The notes beneath the pieces were generated by a model. That model searched no databases. It saw only the letters and a program-made list of their open reading frames with translations, and had not been told where the DNA came from. Below, one piece after another: positions 27,176-35,988 of a stretch of 64,000 nt of DNA. Origin of the DNA: Imperialibacter sp. EC-SDR9 (lineage in GTDB: Bacteria > Bacteroidota > Bacteroidia > Cytophagales > Cyclobacteriaceae); assembly GCF_902498805.1 (NCBI RefSeq), contig NZ_LR701578.1, positions 211,020 through 275,019 of the forward strand. Reading direction: 5' to 3'. A program made the position numbers and the translations under genes. Position 1 is the first letter of the stretch; every line of letters begins with the position of its first letter.

Positions 27176-28179
27176 GCAACCGACCGACATTCAGATGGTG
27201 GCCATTGGCAATGCTGGGAGCGATCCTGGGGGTTGTTGTGCTTACGTGGTTCTTTGACGGATTGAAGCCTGAGCTCAGGCTTGACATGAGAAGCCTGCCC
27301 CCCGGAGCAGGCCATTGGCTGGGGACAGACACACTCGGCAGAGATGTATGGCTGTCTATTTTGGCTGGCTCCCAAAGGTCAATTCTGGTCAGCATTGGTG
27401 CAGCGTTGATCGGTGGAAGCATAGGTGTTGGCTTTGGAAGTGTTGCTGCTTTTTTCGGAAATGACCGTCTGCGGTTTACTATCAGAACCTACCTTACGGG
27501 ACTGTTGCTGCTGCTCATTGCCGTTTATTTTGCTGTGGTGCTTTGGCCGACCATTTCTTCCACTGGCCAGGTGCTTGCCGGGGCGCTGGTTGTCCTTCTT
27601 CTGGTTGTTTCAGTTGTAGTAATATGGTGGTTGCTTAAAAGATTTGGCGTTTTGGGGGACAGAATGACTTTTCCCCTCGACACCGTCACTCAGCGGTTTA
27701 TTGAGGTGATCTCCGTCATTCCCCGCTTGTATTTAATCGTGGCTTTTGCTATGATCATTCCCATTAATATGTTCACTCTGATAATGCTGTTTGCTGTTAC
27801 CAGTTGGGATGTGATGGCGAGGATGGTGCGTGCTGAGATGCTGAAAGTAAGAGAGATGACCTATATCGAATCGGCGAGGGTAATAGGGCTATCAGAATCT
27901 AAGGTCTTTTTTCGGCATGCACTGCCAAACGCCATCGGGCCGGTAGCCACGCAGGTGTGTTTTACCATATCGGGTTTGCTGATCGCCGAGGCCACTCTTT
28001 CATTTATCGGTGTAGGTGTTTCTCCCGAGACTGTTAGTTGGGGAAGTATCATCCATGGCTACCTCGAAAACCTGCAGGCCTGGTGGTTGGCCGTTTTCCC
28101 CGGCATTTGTATTTACCTCACTGTCATTAGCCTGCATGCAGTGGGCAATGATTTGGATAGAATGTACCACCAAAAATAA
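27172..28179 (+). CDS. ABC transporter permease, DppC-like, with two extra helices
   Basis: A 335-residue DppC/OppC-type permease. It keeps HWLGTDTLGRDVW, the coupling loop ESARVIGLSESKVFFRHALPN and the tail LHAVGNDLDRM. Between the AAFFG segment (about residue 97) and the RFIEVISVIP segment (about residue 178) lies an insertion of roughly 70-80 residues with two further strong hydrophobic helices (about 110-130 and 137-157), absent from usual DppC proteins. It is coupled to the DppB-like gene by a 4-bp overlap. Confidence 0.85.
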   Translation: MSNRPTFRWWPLAMLGAILGVVVLTWFFDGLKPELRLDMRSLPPGAGHWLGTDTLGRDVWLSILAGSQRSILVSIGAALIGGSIGVGFGSVAAFFGNDRLRFTIRTYLTGLLLLLIAVYFAVVLWPTISSTGQVLAGALVVLLLVVSVVVIWWLLKRFGVLGDRMTFPLDTVTQRFIEVISVIPRLYLIVAFAMIIPINMFTLIMLFAVTSWDVMARMVRAEMLKVREMTYIESARVIGLSESKVFFRHALPNAIGPVATQVCFTISGLLIAEATLSFIGVGVSPETVSWGSIIHGYLENLQAWWLAVFPGICIYLTVISLHAVGNDLDRMYHQK

Positions 28180-28289
28180 ATCCATTCAATATAAAGTTAA
28201 CACGCCCAAGAGTGGCTTTTAGCGAAATTGTTTATTGACCACCCTTTGATCTTAGGCCAACGGAATCTATTTTTGGGTACTCTTAAAAT

Positions 28290-28303
28290 TTTCGTTATCG
28301 AAA
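28290..28303 (+). promoter_or_regulatory. short inverted repeat ahead of methyltransferase gene
   Basis: TTTCG (28290-28294) and CGAAA (28299-28303) flank TTAT, ending 2 nt before the ATG of the methyltransferase. A helix-turn-helix domain at the N-terminus of that protein could bind here to limit its own expression. The arms are short, so chance is possible. Confidence 0.35.
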
Positions 28304-28305
28304 GT

Positions 28306-29730
28306 ATGAAAGGTACCAAAATCACAATCCAGGATGCTGCTGATGAATTAAATTTGACACCACAGCAGGTAAGAAACCTTTGTAGGGATCAAAAGATATA
28401 TAGCCAGAAAGTGGGTAAAACCTGGATACTGGAGGAAGAGCAGGTTGTCTTCTACAAAGCAAACAACAATTGCGGACTGACAAAAGACAAAGAGGTTTCA
28501 AGCGATCAAGACGCATCAGGCATTGAGTTTAAGAGGCCGATTGCACTTTCGTTTTTTACAGGCGCCATGGGCCTTGATCTCGGTATTGAAAAAGCTGGCT
28601 TTAAAACGTTGCTCGCTTGCGAAACCGACAATGCTTGCAGGAAGACTATTGTCAGAAACAGGCCTGAAATTGCGCTGATAAGTGATATTAGAAACTATAC
28701 CGCAGATCAGATCCGAGAAAAAGCTGGCTTAAGTGCATCGGATGAGATCGACCTAGTTGTAGGCGGGCCTCCTTGTCAGGCTTTTAGCACTGCAGGCAAG
28801 AGAAAAGGATTTGAGGATGATCGTGGTAACGTCTTTCTCACTTTTTTGGATAGGATTATCGAGCTCAAGCCGAAATACGCTGTCATAGAGAATGTTAGAG
28901 GTATTTTATCAGCTGCATTGAAACACAGACCGCATGAGAAAAGGGGACTGGGCAATCCCCCGCTTAACGTTGAGGAGGTGAATGGGGGAGCACTCATGCA
29001 TATAGTTAAGGTGCTGAACAATGAGGGCTACGGTGTAAGCTTTAATTTATACAACGCTGCTAACTTTGGTACTCCCCAAAAAAGAGAGCGTGTCATCATA
29101 GTTGCGTCTAGAGATGGAGGTAAATTGCCCTATTTGACTCCAAGCAATTCCGAGAAGGGTGAGTTTGGTCTGCCATTCTGGAACACCTTTGAAGATGCCG
29201 TCAGAGATTTGCCAAAGCAGAACATGCATTACGTAAAATTCCCAGAAAAAAGATTGAGATACTACCGAATGCTGACCTCCGGACAATACTGGAAGCACTT
29301 GCCAGAGGACATACAAAAAGAAGCGTTAGGGCAATCATATTATTCGGGAGGTGGTAAAACGGGGTTCCTGCGGAGACTTGCCTGGGATCAGCCTGCACCG
29401 ACTTTGGTCACTCACCCAGCCATGCCAGCCACTGACCTTGCCCACCCTGAAGAAGACCGCCCCTTAAGCATTGAGGAATACAAGAGAGTTCAGCAGTTTC
29501 CAGATGGCTGGAAAATTGAAGGCAGCCTGATTGAGCAGTATCGACAAATTGGAAACGCTGTGCCTGTAGGCTTGGGCAAAGCCGTAGGAGACCTCATCAT
29601 GAACCACATCAGGGGAGTAAAGATTGCTGGCTTCGCCGACTTTAAGTATTCCAGGTACAGGAATACCGACGACAAGGCTTGGTTATCAGATATGTCCCGA
29701 GAGTTAGGCCAGTTCAAAATAGCCATATGA
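28306..29730 (+). CDS. DNA (cytosine-5) methyltransferase with N-terminal HTH domain
   Basis: The 474-residue protein starts with an excisionase/MerR-like helix-turn-helix (about 5-52, ITIQDAADELNLTPQQVRNL then GKTWILEEEQVV). The C5-methyltransferase domain follows: motif I ALSFFTGAMGLDLG (80-93), motif IV GGPPCQAFS with catalytic C157, motif VI ENV (195-197), motif VIII QKRERV, and motifs IX-X with QIGNAVP. It protects DNA from the nuclease encoded next, whose ATG overlaps its stop (ATGA). The ATG at 28306 is chosen because it leads straight into the HTH; the open frame reaches back to 28228 without domain content. The recognition sequence cannot be read from the protein. Confidence 0.93.
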   Translation: MKGTKITIQDAADELNLTPQQVRNLCRDQKIYSQKVGKTWILEEEQVVFYKANNNCGLTKDKEVSSDQDASGIEFKRPIALSFFTGAMGLDLGIEKAGFKTLLACETDNACRKTIVRNRPEIALISDIRNYTADQIREKAGLSASDEIDLVVGGPPCQAFSTAGKRKGFEDDRGNVFLTFLDRIIELKPKYAVIENVRGILSAALKHRPHEKRGLGNPPLNVEEVNGGALMHIVKVLNNEGYGVSFNLYNAANFGTPQKRERVIIVASRDGGKLPYLTPSNSEKGEFGLPFWNTFEDAVRDLPKQNMHYVKFPEKRLRYYRMLTSGQYWKHLPEDIQKEALGQSYYSGGGKTGFLRRLAWDQPAPTLVTHPAMPATDLAHPEEDRPLSIEEYKRVQQFPDGWKIEGSLIEQYRQIGNAVPVGLGKAVGDLIMNHIRGVKIAGFADFKYSRYRNTDDKAWLSDMSRELGQFKIAI

Positions 29731-30476
29731 ATTCACTAGATATGGATGACGTACGAAAGTACGTGGAAGAAAACATTGGGACATTTCACCAGAAAAGGAT
29801 TGAGAAAGTCAATGGATTACGCCTAAAAGACGTTTTAGGTAAGAAGAACCCCTACCTATTCAGGGCAAAGAATGTGTTGATTGCCAAAGATTTGGTGCAG
29901 GGGATCGTCGAGGCCTTCGTTTCTTCCAGTGAAGAGGGCATATTTGGCGACTGGCTAGAGGGCTTTGCTATTTACATTAATGGGATAGTCTACAATGGCT
30001 GGAAGTCAGCTACGCCCGGTGTCGATCTGGAATTTGATAATGATGGGGTTAGAAATATAGTTTCAATAAAGTCGGGGCCAAACTGGGGCAATGACAGCCA
30101 GATTAAGAAAATGACCGACAACTTCAATTCTGCCAGAAGGGTACTGAAAACCTCCGGAGCAAACATCAATGTGAAAGCAGTCAATGGTTGTTGTTATGGC
30201 AAGTCGTCAAAACAACACGAGTACAAAGAAAAAGGCGACTATTATAAGCTTTGCGGACAATCGTTTTGGGAGTTCATTTCTGGGAATCCAGAACTTTATA
30301 AAGAAATCATTGTCCCGCTTGGATACAAAGCGCAGGAGAAGAACGACGAGTTTATAGCCTCCTACTCACAGATGATCAACAAGTTTACGTTTGAGTTTTC
30401 AAAAGATTTCTGCGATTCGAAGGGTGCTATTAATTGGGATAAGCTGATTGAGTTCAATTCAAAAAGGAGAGATTAA
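29727..30476 (+). CDS. type II restriction endonuclease, PmeII-like
   Basis: This 249-residue protein overlaps the methyltransferase stop by ATGA. It resembles the PmeII family of type II restriction enzymes: GDWLEGFAIYING, then D100-L-E102 and S113-I-K115 (SIKSGPNWGN), which fit the PD-(D/E)xK nuclease core, and NGCCYGKSSKQ. It would cleave unmethylated DNA at the site protected by its partner. The family name comes from memory of annotation names. No separate controller protein gene is present; the methyltransferase HTH may do that job. Confidence 0.8.
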   Translation: MNSLDMDDVRKYVEENIGTFHQKRIEKVNGLRLKDVLGKKNPYLFRAKNVLIAKDLVQGIVEAFVSSSEEGIFGDWLEGFAIYINGIVYNGWKSATPGVDLEFDNDGVRNIVSIKSGPNWGNDSQIKKMTDNFNSARRVLKTSGANINVKAVNGCCYGKSSKQHEYKEKGDYYKLCGQSFWEFISGNPELYKEIIVPLGYKAQEKNDEFIASYSQMINKFTFEFSKDFCDSKGAINWDKLIEFNSKRRD

Positions 30477-30596
30477 TTGCTGGGTAAAATCCAACGGGGC
30501 CTGAATCACACCGACAATACATCAGCTTAATACCTGACAGAAATCATACTTTGCCGAAGGGCATCATTGCATTTTTGTAAAGTCAAACAAATAGCA

Positions 30597-30842
30597 ATGC
30601 CCATGCAAACTGACCTATTGTTCCAAAATGCCACCCACGAAGCATTCAATGCTTTAATTACAAACAAGTATATCTCAAGAAATGCTGAGAGCATGAACAC
30701 ACTTTCTTTAGCCCTTAAATACGACTTGATCAGGTTGTCTTCGCTTGGGGTGGTAGTGTTTTTAGAAGACAGAATACAATTGGCAGAAGGGATGGAAAGT
30801 TGGGTGCAGCTCTATTGGAGTGAGGTGAGCAGAACCTGGTAA
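30597..30842 (+). CDS. small hypothetical protein
   Basis: An 81-residue frame with ATG at 30597 (second ATG at 30603). The sequence is helical and polar, TDLLFQNATHEAFNALITNKYI then LSLALKYDLIRLSSLGVVVFLEDRIQL, with no signal or membrane segment. I do not recognise it. It lies 120 bp after the restriction endonuclease and ends 10 bp before the convergent gene. It may be a chance frame or a small accessory gene of the restriction system. Confidence 0.4.
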   Translation: MPMQTDLLFQNATHEAFNALITNKYISRNAESMNTLSLALKYDLIRLSSLGVVVFLEDRIQLAEGMESWVQLYWSEVSRTW

Positions 30843-30852
30843 AAAGGCTGAA

Positions 30853-31491
30853 TTACTTCCTGTCCTTTTTCAACGATTTGATAAACTGCGCCCAGGCGAA
30901 AGGATTGAGTAGCGGATTGCTTCTGGGCTGAAATTTATCCGTCATCGCCAGAAACTGTTGATTGGAATAATACCTGTAATTTTCCGAAGCGTCCATAGGT
31001 GCCCCTTGCATCATTCTCATCAAAATGTCCGCCCTGAGCACCTCTTCCATCTTACGATAGTCTTCGGCATCAGGCAACTTGAGGGCAAGCACAGCCTGCT
31101 TGAAGAGCTCTTCCGTGGGGTAGGGCAAAATTTCTATGGGTGGTAAATAAGTGGTGTCGGTAACGAGCTCAATAATGGCTGTAAAGTTTTCCCCTTTGTT
31201 GCCCGGAACAATGAAATGTTGCTTTTCAAAGCCAATGGCACTGATCACCACACTGTCTCCAACCAATGCAGGCATGGAGAAATAACCATACACATTGGAA
31301 GTAGTACCTCTTCCGGCTTTCGGCACATACACGTGCACTCCCGGCACTCCCGAAACGCTGTCCTCTCCCAATATTACCCCGGAAAACTGGATGACCCTGC
31401 TTCCGCCCTGGGCCCAGCTTTCCTGATGTGCCACCAGCATAAATAGGAAGCACATAAAAGGCAGAAAATATTTAGAGATGAACTTTGACAA
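30853..31491 (-). CDS. secreted protein with carboxypeptidase-like regulatory domain
   Basis: The 212-residue protein has a signal peptide (1-27, ESWAQ), then a single CarboxypepD_reg-like beta-sandwich (about 33-115, FSGVILGEDSVSGVPGVHVYV and TTSNVYGYFSMPA). The C-terminal 90 residues are helical and charged and contain ENYRYYSNQQFL. Similar proteins are common in Bacteroidota periplasms; the specific role is unknown. It is divergent from the ArsR gene. Confidence 0.75.
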   Translation of the reverse strand: MSKFISKYFLPFMCFLFMLVAHQESWAQGGSRVIQFSGVILGEDSVSGVPGVHVYVPKAGRGTTSNVYGYFSMPALVGDSVVISAIGFEKQHFIVPGNKGENFTAIIELVTDTTYLPPIEILPYPTEELFKQAVLALKLPDAEDYRKMEEVLRADILMRMMQGAPMDASENYRYYSNQQFLAMTDKFQPRSNPLLNPFAWAQFIKSLKKDRK

Positions 31492-31540
31492 GCCTTTCTT
31501 TACTTATGAATTAAGAGGATACTAATTATGGGTTAATAGT

Positions 31541-31581
31541 TGCAATTGGGCCCTAAGCTACAAATTATTAGATCAATTGCA
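31541..31581. promoter_or_regulatory. inverted repeat between secreted protein and ArsR genes
   Basis: TGCAATTG (31541-31548) and CAATTGCA (31574-31581) are perfect 8-bp inverted repeats separated by 25 nt, 49 bp before the ArsR-type start. Each contains the palindrome CAATTG. ArsR regulators often bind inverted repeats in their own promoter, so this may be an operator. No other notable element is seen in this 138-bp gap except a TACTAATTATGGGTT motif at 31520-31534. Confidence 0.4.
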
Positions 31582-31629
31582 CAGGTTTTGTGTTACACGG
31601 ATAAGCCGTAAACTTTCATTATTGTTCCC

Positions 31630-32019
31630 ATGAGGCTCAAAAACTTTAGTCTGCAATACGGAAACCAAATATTCAAATCCTTCTCGGAGGAGGCAAGAGT
31701 GCGTATTCTCTTTTTACTCTTCAATCAAAAAGAACTTTGCATTACCGATATTGAATTGTCTCTGGACTTTACTCAAACCAAAACGTCGAGGCACCTGACC
31801 TACCTGAGAAACGCCGGGCTGGTCAACGTCCGAAAAATAGACCAGTACGTTTTCTATTCTATCAAGGAGGAGGTGTCTGACATCGTTAGCCAAATATTTC
31901 AGTTTTTGCAGAAAGACGCCAGCCTCCAGAAAGACCTTGAAACCTTTCGAATCCTTTATTCGAACAGGGAGCTGGTAAAAAACAAAATGGAAAAACGCCA
32001 GTTAACAGGCCTTAGATAA
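31630..32019 (+). CDS. ArsR-family winged-helix transcriptional regulator
   Basis: A 129-residue protein with the ArsR helix-turn-helix: FSEEARVRILFLLF, then LCITDIELSLDFTQTKTSRHLTYLRNAGLV, and a wing VRKIDQYVFYSI. Typical ELCVC-type metal-binding cysteines are reduced to one Cys (KELCITD), so metal sensing is not evident. The HAD phosphatase gene follows after 4 bp, so the two may be co-transcribed. Confidence 0.9.
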   Translation: MRLKNFSLQYGNQIFKSFSEEARVRILFLLFNQKELCITDIELSLDFTQTKTSRHLTYLRNAGLVNVRKIDQYVFYSIKEEVSDIVSQIFQFLQKDASLQKDLETFRILYSNRELVKNKMEKRQLTGLR

Positions 32020-32023
32020 ATGT

Positions 32024-32722
32024 ATGGGCAAAAAATACAAACACCTTTTTTTCGACCTCGACCACACGTTGTGGGATTATGATCAAAATGCCAGGGAGTC
32101 CCTCATGGAGCTCTATTCCATGTATGCTCTCAAAAACTTCGGTAAGTTCTCGGCGGAGCAGCTAGTTGATAAGTTTTTCCGGGTAAATACGCAGTTCTGG
32201 TATCTGTACGACCTTAAAAAAATTGACAAGGAGCACCTCAGAGAGGAGAGGTTCAGGACAGTGTTCAGAGAGCTGGGTTTCGCAGACATGGATCTTGCTT
32301 TTCAGTTTGGCGAGGACTATGTGAACCTATGCCCCACCAAAACGGCTGTGATGCCAGGAGCCATAGAGTTGCTTACCTACCTTGTTGAAAAATACCCGAT
32401 TCACATCATTACCAATGGTTTTGACGACATCCAGTCGGTGAAGATCAAAAGCTCAGGCCTGGAGAAATTCTTCTCTGAAGTAATTACGTCTCAAAGAGCC
32501 GGCGCCCGCAAACCCTCCCCACAAATCTTCGAGTACGCCATGCAGCTCACCGGTGCCACACCAGCCACATCGGCCATGGTAGGCGACAACCTCGTTACTG
32601 ACATTGGAGGAGCGAGAGGCCATGGCATAGATCACTTTTATTTCAACCCTGAAAAACTTCCACATACGGAACCAGTTACACTCGAAATACATTCCCTTAG
32701 TGAATTGCATCACCATTTCTAA
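32024..32722 (+). CDS. yjjG: YjjG-family noncanonical pyrimidine nucleotidase (HAD)
   Basis: The 232-residue HAD phosphatase has motif I FFDLDHTLWDYD, motif II ITNGF, the lysine in GARKPSPQIF and motif III MVGDNLVTDIGGA. The N-terminal DHTLWDYD is the mark of the YjjG group, which removes phosphate from odd pyrimidine nucleotides and keeps them out of DNA. It is 4 bp behind the ArsR-type regulator. Confidence 0.9.
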   Translation: MGKKYKHLFFDLDHTLWDYDQNARESLMELYSMYALKNFGKFSAEQLVDKFFRVNTQFWYLYDLKKIDKEHLREERFRTVFRELGFADMDLAFQFGEDYVNLCPTKTAVMPGAIELLTYLVEKYPIHIITNGFDDIQSVKIKSSGLEKFFSEVITSQRAGARKPSPQIFEYAMQLTGATPATSAMVGDNLVTDIGGARGHGIDHFYFNPEKLPHTEPVTLEIHSLSELHHHF

Positions 32723-32792
32723 AGGTTTTTAGGCCGGTGGTGAGTAAATTCGCCCCTCAATTTATTGCAGTCGACAAAACCAAATAAACAAC

Positions 32793-34421
32793 ATGTCATT
32801 AGCGATTTTTAAGACCCCCAAACCAACCAACGAACCTGTTCTCAGCTACGCACCCGGCACACCCGAACGGACAGCACTCCAAAAGGAACTGAAGGAGCTG
32901 AAGTCAAAAGAGGCTGATATTCCTATGTACATCGGAAGTGAAGAAGTGCGGACCGGAAAGAAGATTCGGATGTCGCCGCCTCACGACCACAAACACACTC
33001 TAGGCTACTTTCACGAAGGAGATGCCAGCCATGTGGAGCAGGCCGTTAACGCTGCGCTTGGCGCCAAAAAGGCATGGGCAGAGATGAGCTGGGAGCACAG
33101 GGCAAGTATTTTCCTCAAAGCCGCCGACCTTCTGGCGGGCCCCTACAGGGCAAAAATAAACGCCGCCACCATGCTCGGGCAGTCGAAAAATGCTTTTCAG
33201 GCAGAAATTGATGCCGCCTGTGAATTCATTGATTTCCTAAAATTCAATGCGGCCTTTATGGTGGAGCTGTTTCACCAGCAGCCCGACTCGGCGCCAGGCA
33301 TGTGGAACCGTATGGACTACCGGCCACTTGAGGGCTTTGTATTTGCCATCACACCCTTCAACTTCACCTCTATTGCAGGCAACCTGCCAGCAGCTCCAGC
33401 GCTGATCGGTAATACGGTCATCTGGAAGCCGGCATATACCCAGGTGTATTCGGCACAGGTGATCATGGAGGTGTTCAAAGAAGCGGGCTTGCCCGATGGC
33501 GTCATCAATCTTATCTATGTGGATGGACCTGTGGCCGGTGATGTTATTTTCAACCACAAAGATTTTGCGGGTCTCCATTTCACTGGCAGCACTGGTGTTT
33601 TTCAACAGCTTTGGAAGACCATTGGCCAGAACATTACCAAATACAGGACTTACCCCCGCATTGTGGGCGAGACTGGCGGCAAGGACTTTATCATTGCCCA
33701 CAAATCGACGAATGCAAAAGAGCTGGCTACCGCTATTATCCGTGGTGCATTTGAGTTTCAGGGGCAAAAGTGCTCGGCTGCCTCAAGGGCGTACATTCCT
33801 GACAACCTCTGGCCCGATGTGGAAAAGTATATTCTTGAGGATTTAAAGCATGTGAAAATGGGTGACGTCGAAGATTTCGGCAATTTTGTGAATGCTGTGA
33901 TCGACGAGCGCTCATTCAACAAAATCACCAAATATATTGATGAGGCCAAGAAAAGTCCCATGGTGGAAGTGGTTGCCGGTGGCAACTACGATAACAGCAA
34001 AGGCTGGTTCATAGAGCCTACCGTGCTGCTTGCCAAAGACCCGATGTATGTAACCATGTGCGAAGAACTATTCGGCCCGGTGCTAACGGTTTACGTGTAC
34101 CAGGCCGAGCGCTACGAAGAGGCATTGGAACTGGTGGATAGCACTTCGCCTTATGCTTTGACAGGCGCCATTTTCTCGAAGGATCGTTATGCCATCGAGC
34201 TGGCCATGAGCAAACTCATGCATGCCGCAGGCAATTTTTACATCAATGATAAACCAACAGGAGCCGTCGTAGGCCAGCAGCCTTTTGGTGGTGCCAGGGG
34301 GTCAGGAACCAACGACAAGGCGGGTTCTATTCTTAATTTGATTCGGTGGGTGCAGCCAAGAACCATTAAGGAAACCTTTGCTCCGCCAACGGATTTTAGG
34401 TACCCATTTTTAAGTAAATAA
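32793..34421 (+). CDS. pruA: delta-1-pyrroline-5-carboxylate dehydrogenase
   Basis: This 542-residue aldehyde dehydrogenase oxidises glutamate semialdehyde to glutamate, the second step of proline breakdown. The catalytic glutamate E293 (VGETGGKD) and cysteine C327 (FQGQKCSAASRAY) are present, with the cofactor motif HFTGSTGVF and the C-terminal QQPFGGARGSGTNDKAG typical of single-domain P5C dehydrogenases. Proline dehydrogenase is not in the window. A strong terminator follows 2 nt after the stop. Confidence 0.95.
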   Translation: MSLAIFKTPKPTNEPVLSYAPGTPERTALQKELKELKSKEADIPMYIGSEEVRTGKKIRMSPPHDHKHTLGYFHEGDASHVEQAVNAALGAKKAWAEMSWEHRASIFLKAADLLAGPYRAKINAATMLGQSKNAFQAEIDAACEFIDFLKFNAAFMVELFHQQPDSAPGMWNRMDYRPLEGFVFAITPFNFTSIAGNLPAAPALIGNTVIWKPAYTQVYSAQVIMEVFKEAGLPDGVINLIYVDGPVAGDVIFNHKDFAGLHFTGSTGVFQQLWKTIGQNITKYRTYPRIVGETGGKDFIIAHKSTNAKELATAIIRGAFEFQGQKCSAASRAYIPDNLWPDVEKYILEDLKHVKMGDVEDFGNFVNAVIDERSFNKITKYIDEAKKSPMVEVVAGGNYDNSKGWFIEPTVLLAKDPMYVTMCEELFGPVLTVYVYQAERYEEALELVDSTSPYALTGAIFSKDRYAIELAMSKLMHAAGNFYINDKPTGAVVGQQPFGGARGSGTNDKAGSILNLIRWVQPRTIKETFAPPTDFRYPFLSK

Positions 34422-34423
34422 CG

Positions 34424-34449
34424 AAAAAGCCCTTCAAAGGGCTTTTTTT
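34424..34449 (+). terminator. terminator after pruA
   Basis: AAAAAGCCC (34424-34432) pairs with GGGCTTTTT (34439-34447) over a 6-nt loop, followed by more T. A classic intrinsic terminator, 2 nt after the pruA stop. Confidence 0.9.
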
Positions 34450-34476
34450 ATTGACTTATAGAGATAAATTAGCTCT

Positions 34477-34878
34477 ATGGAAAACATCAGAACGCAGTTG
34501 TCGCTCCTCATTACCCTTGCCAACAGTGATGGTGAATTTCATGAAAGAGAAAGGCACGTCATAGAACGAGTGGCGAGGTCAGGGGATATCTCGCAGGAAG
34601 AACTGGAGCTTTTGATCAAGCAGCCCGACCCTGTCGAAGGCCTTGACAAGATGCCCTACGACGATCGCTTTGATTATCTCTACAATGTCATTCTGCTCAT
34701 GAAGGCAGACAGCGTTATTCAGGACTCTGAACTTTTGTTCTGTCAAAAGATAGCCAACTCTCTGGGCTTTCAACTAGCCGCATTTATGGAGTTGTATCCT
34801 CACGTGCACATCAATATGAAGGCACCGGAAGAGCTGAGGATGATGAGAAAGAAACTTCAGGACTACCACGCCGACTAG
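34477..34878 (+). CDS. TerB-like small protein
   Basis: A 133-residue all-helical protein whose pattern LITLANSDGEFHERERHVIERVA and LLMKADSVIQDSELLFCQKIANSLGF matches the repeated acidic D-G-x-hydrophobic signature of the TerB/tellurite-resistance fold. TerB-like domains bind metal and often occur in envelope-stress complexes. It ends next to the stop of the convergent DUF4407 gene. No other ter genes are near. Confidence 0.7.
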   Translation: MENIRTQLSLLITLANSDGEFHERERHVIERVARSGDISQEELELLIKQPDPVEGLDKMPYDDRFDYLYNVILLMKADSVIQDSELLFCQKIANSLGFQLAAFMELYPHVHINMKAPEELRMMRKKLQDYHAD

Positions 34879-35877
34879 TTACCCCTTCCAGGCCAGCTCT
34901 TTTTCAAGTGCAGTGTCCAGCCTGTGAATCTTTGATTTTCTGTAATTAGCGAAGGCATGTTCATGTGCTTCCAACAAATCATCGTAAGGCCCCCTGGGGC
35001 TCATGAGTTTTACCAAAACGGGCGAAGCTTCTATCATTACAAATAGAAGCATGATGAAAATATTGGCAAATGCTATTGAAGAATGCTTGTTGGTAAGCCG
35101 GTCCAATGATTCGAGTTGCAATGCCAGCCCATCAATATTCGAAACATCAATTTTGGCCAGTTCATTGGCTTGCAGTAGCGCTGCTGAATCTTGCTTTTCC
35201 CGTAGGGCTGAAATCAGAGCAGAGTGATTTGCTTTGAGCTCTTTCAGTTCAGTTTCGGCTCTTTCAGCATTTGCTTTCTTCACAGCATAAATAGGTCCCA
35301 GATTACGACGACCCGACCCGCCCGTTCCGTCCGCTTCTTCCTGGGCCATCCTCACGAGTTCATCTCGTTTTGCCTCCTTGCTGGCAATTTGAGTTTCCAG
35401 CTGGCTGAGTTCGGCCTTGTATCCTGCTATCAGGGGTGAATAGCGTGATGCAATCATTTCTACTTCAACAGCTTTTTGTTCTTCTTTGATAAGGACAAGC
35501 TCGGCTTCTATTTCAGGCTGAAATATCCGCAGCTCCAGAGGCTTTGCTACCACTATGGCTATCAACACTGCCAGCACGATTCTTGGTGCGGCCATTAGCC
35601 ACTCCTCCCATTTGTTTTCGTTTTTCTTTAAGCTGGAAACCAGAAAGCGATCGAGGTTGAATATCATAAGCCCCCAAAGCAGACCAAATAGCACTGCGAC
35701 CCAGTAATTGCTAAAAACAGAATATAGAGCAAAACCTCCACTTACAGCCGCCAAAAGACCTGTGAAGAACACGGCACCGCCAATGCTCACAAACCGGGCT
35801 GACTCTGTTGAGCACCTTTTCAGGAGCGAAGGAGAAGCTCCAGAACAGAACCAGAAGAAAGAGGTAATTTTTTTCAT
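34879..35877 (-). CDS. DUF4407 membrane protein
   Basis: The 332-residue protein has the N-terminal FFWFCSGASPSLLKRC typical of DUF4407, followed by helices at about 25-50, 50-75 and 90-115. A long charged coiled coil (about 120-245) comes next and a further helix (about 255-280), then a cytoplasmic tail. The ATG at 35877 is chosen since the family begins this way; an ATG at 35910 would add 11 residues. The function is unknown. The gene is convergent with the TerB-like gene, with no gap between the stops. Confidence 0.82.
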   Translation of the reverse strand: MKKITSFFWFCSGASPSLLKRCSTESARFVSIGGAVFFTGLLAAVSGGFALYSVFSNYWVAVLFGLLWGLMIFNLDRFLVSSLKKNENKWEEWLMAAPRIVLAVLIAIVVAKPLELRIFQPEIEAELVLIKEEQKAVEVEMIASRYSPLIAGYKAELSQLETQIASKEAKRDELVRMAQEEADGTGGSGRRNLGPIYAVKKANAERAETELKELKANHSALISALREKQDSAALLQANELAKIDVSNIDGLALQLESLDRLTNKHSSIAFANIFIMLLFVMIEASPVLVKLMSPRGPYDDLLEAHEHAFANYRKSKIHRLDTALEKELAWKG

Positions 35878-35988
35878 CGAACACTTTATTGAAAGGAATA
35901 ACGACAGCAACGCTAATAAGTTGCATTAAAAGGTTCCTTTTTATACACAGTAGCAAGGTCGACCTGTTTTAGCATCCGTGCTGGTGGG

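Noticed and set aside
34477..34878. A tellurite-resistance system around the TerB-like gene
   Set aside because: Only one TerB-like protein is present; no terC, terD or other ter genes are near, so a resistance operon is not supported.
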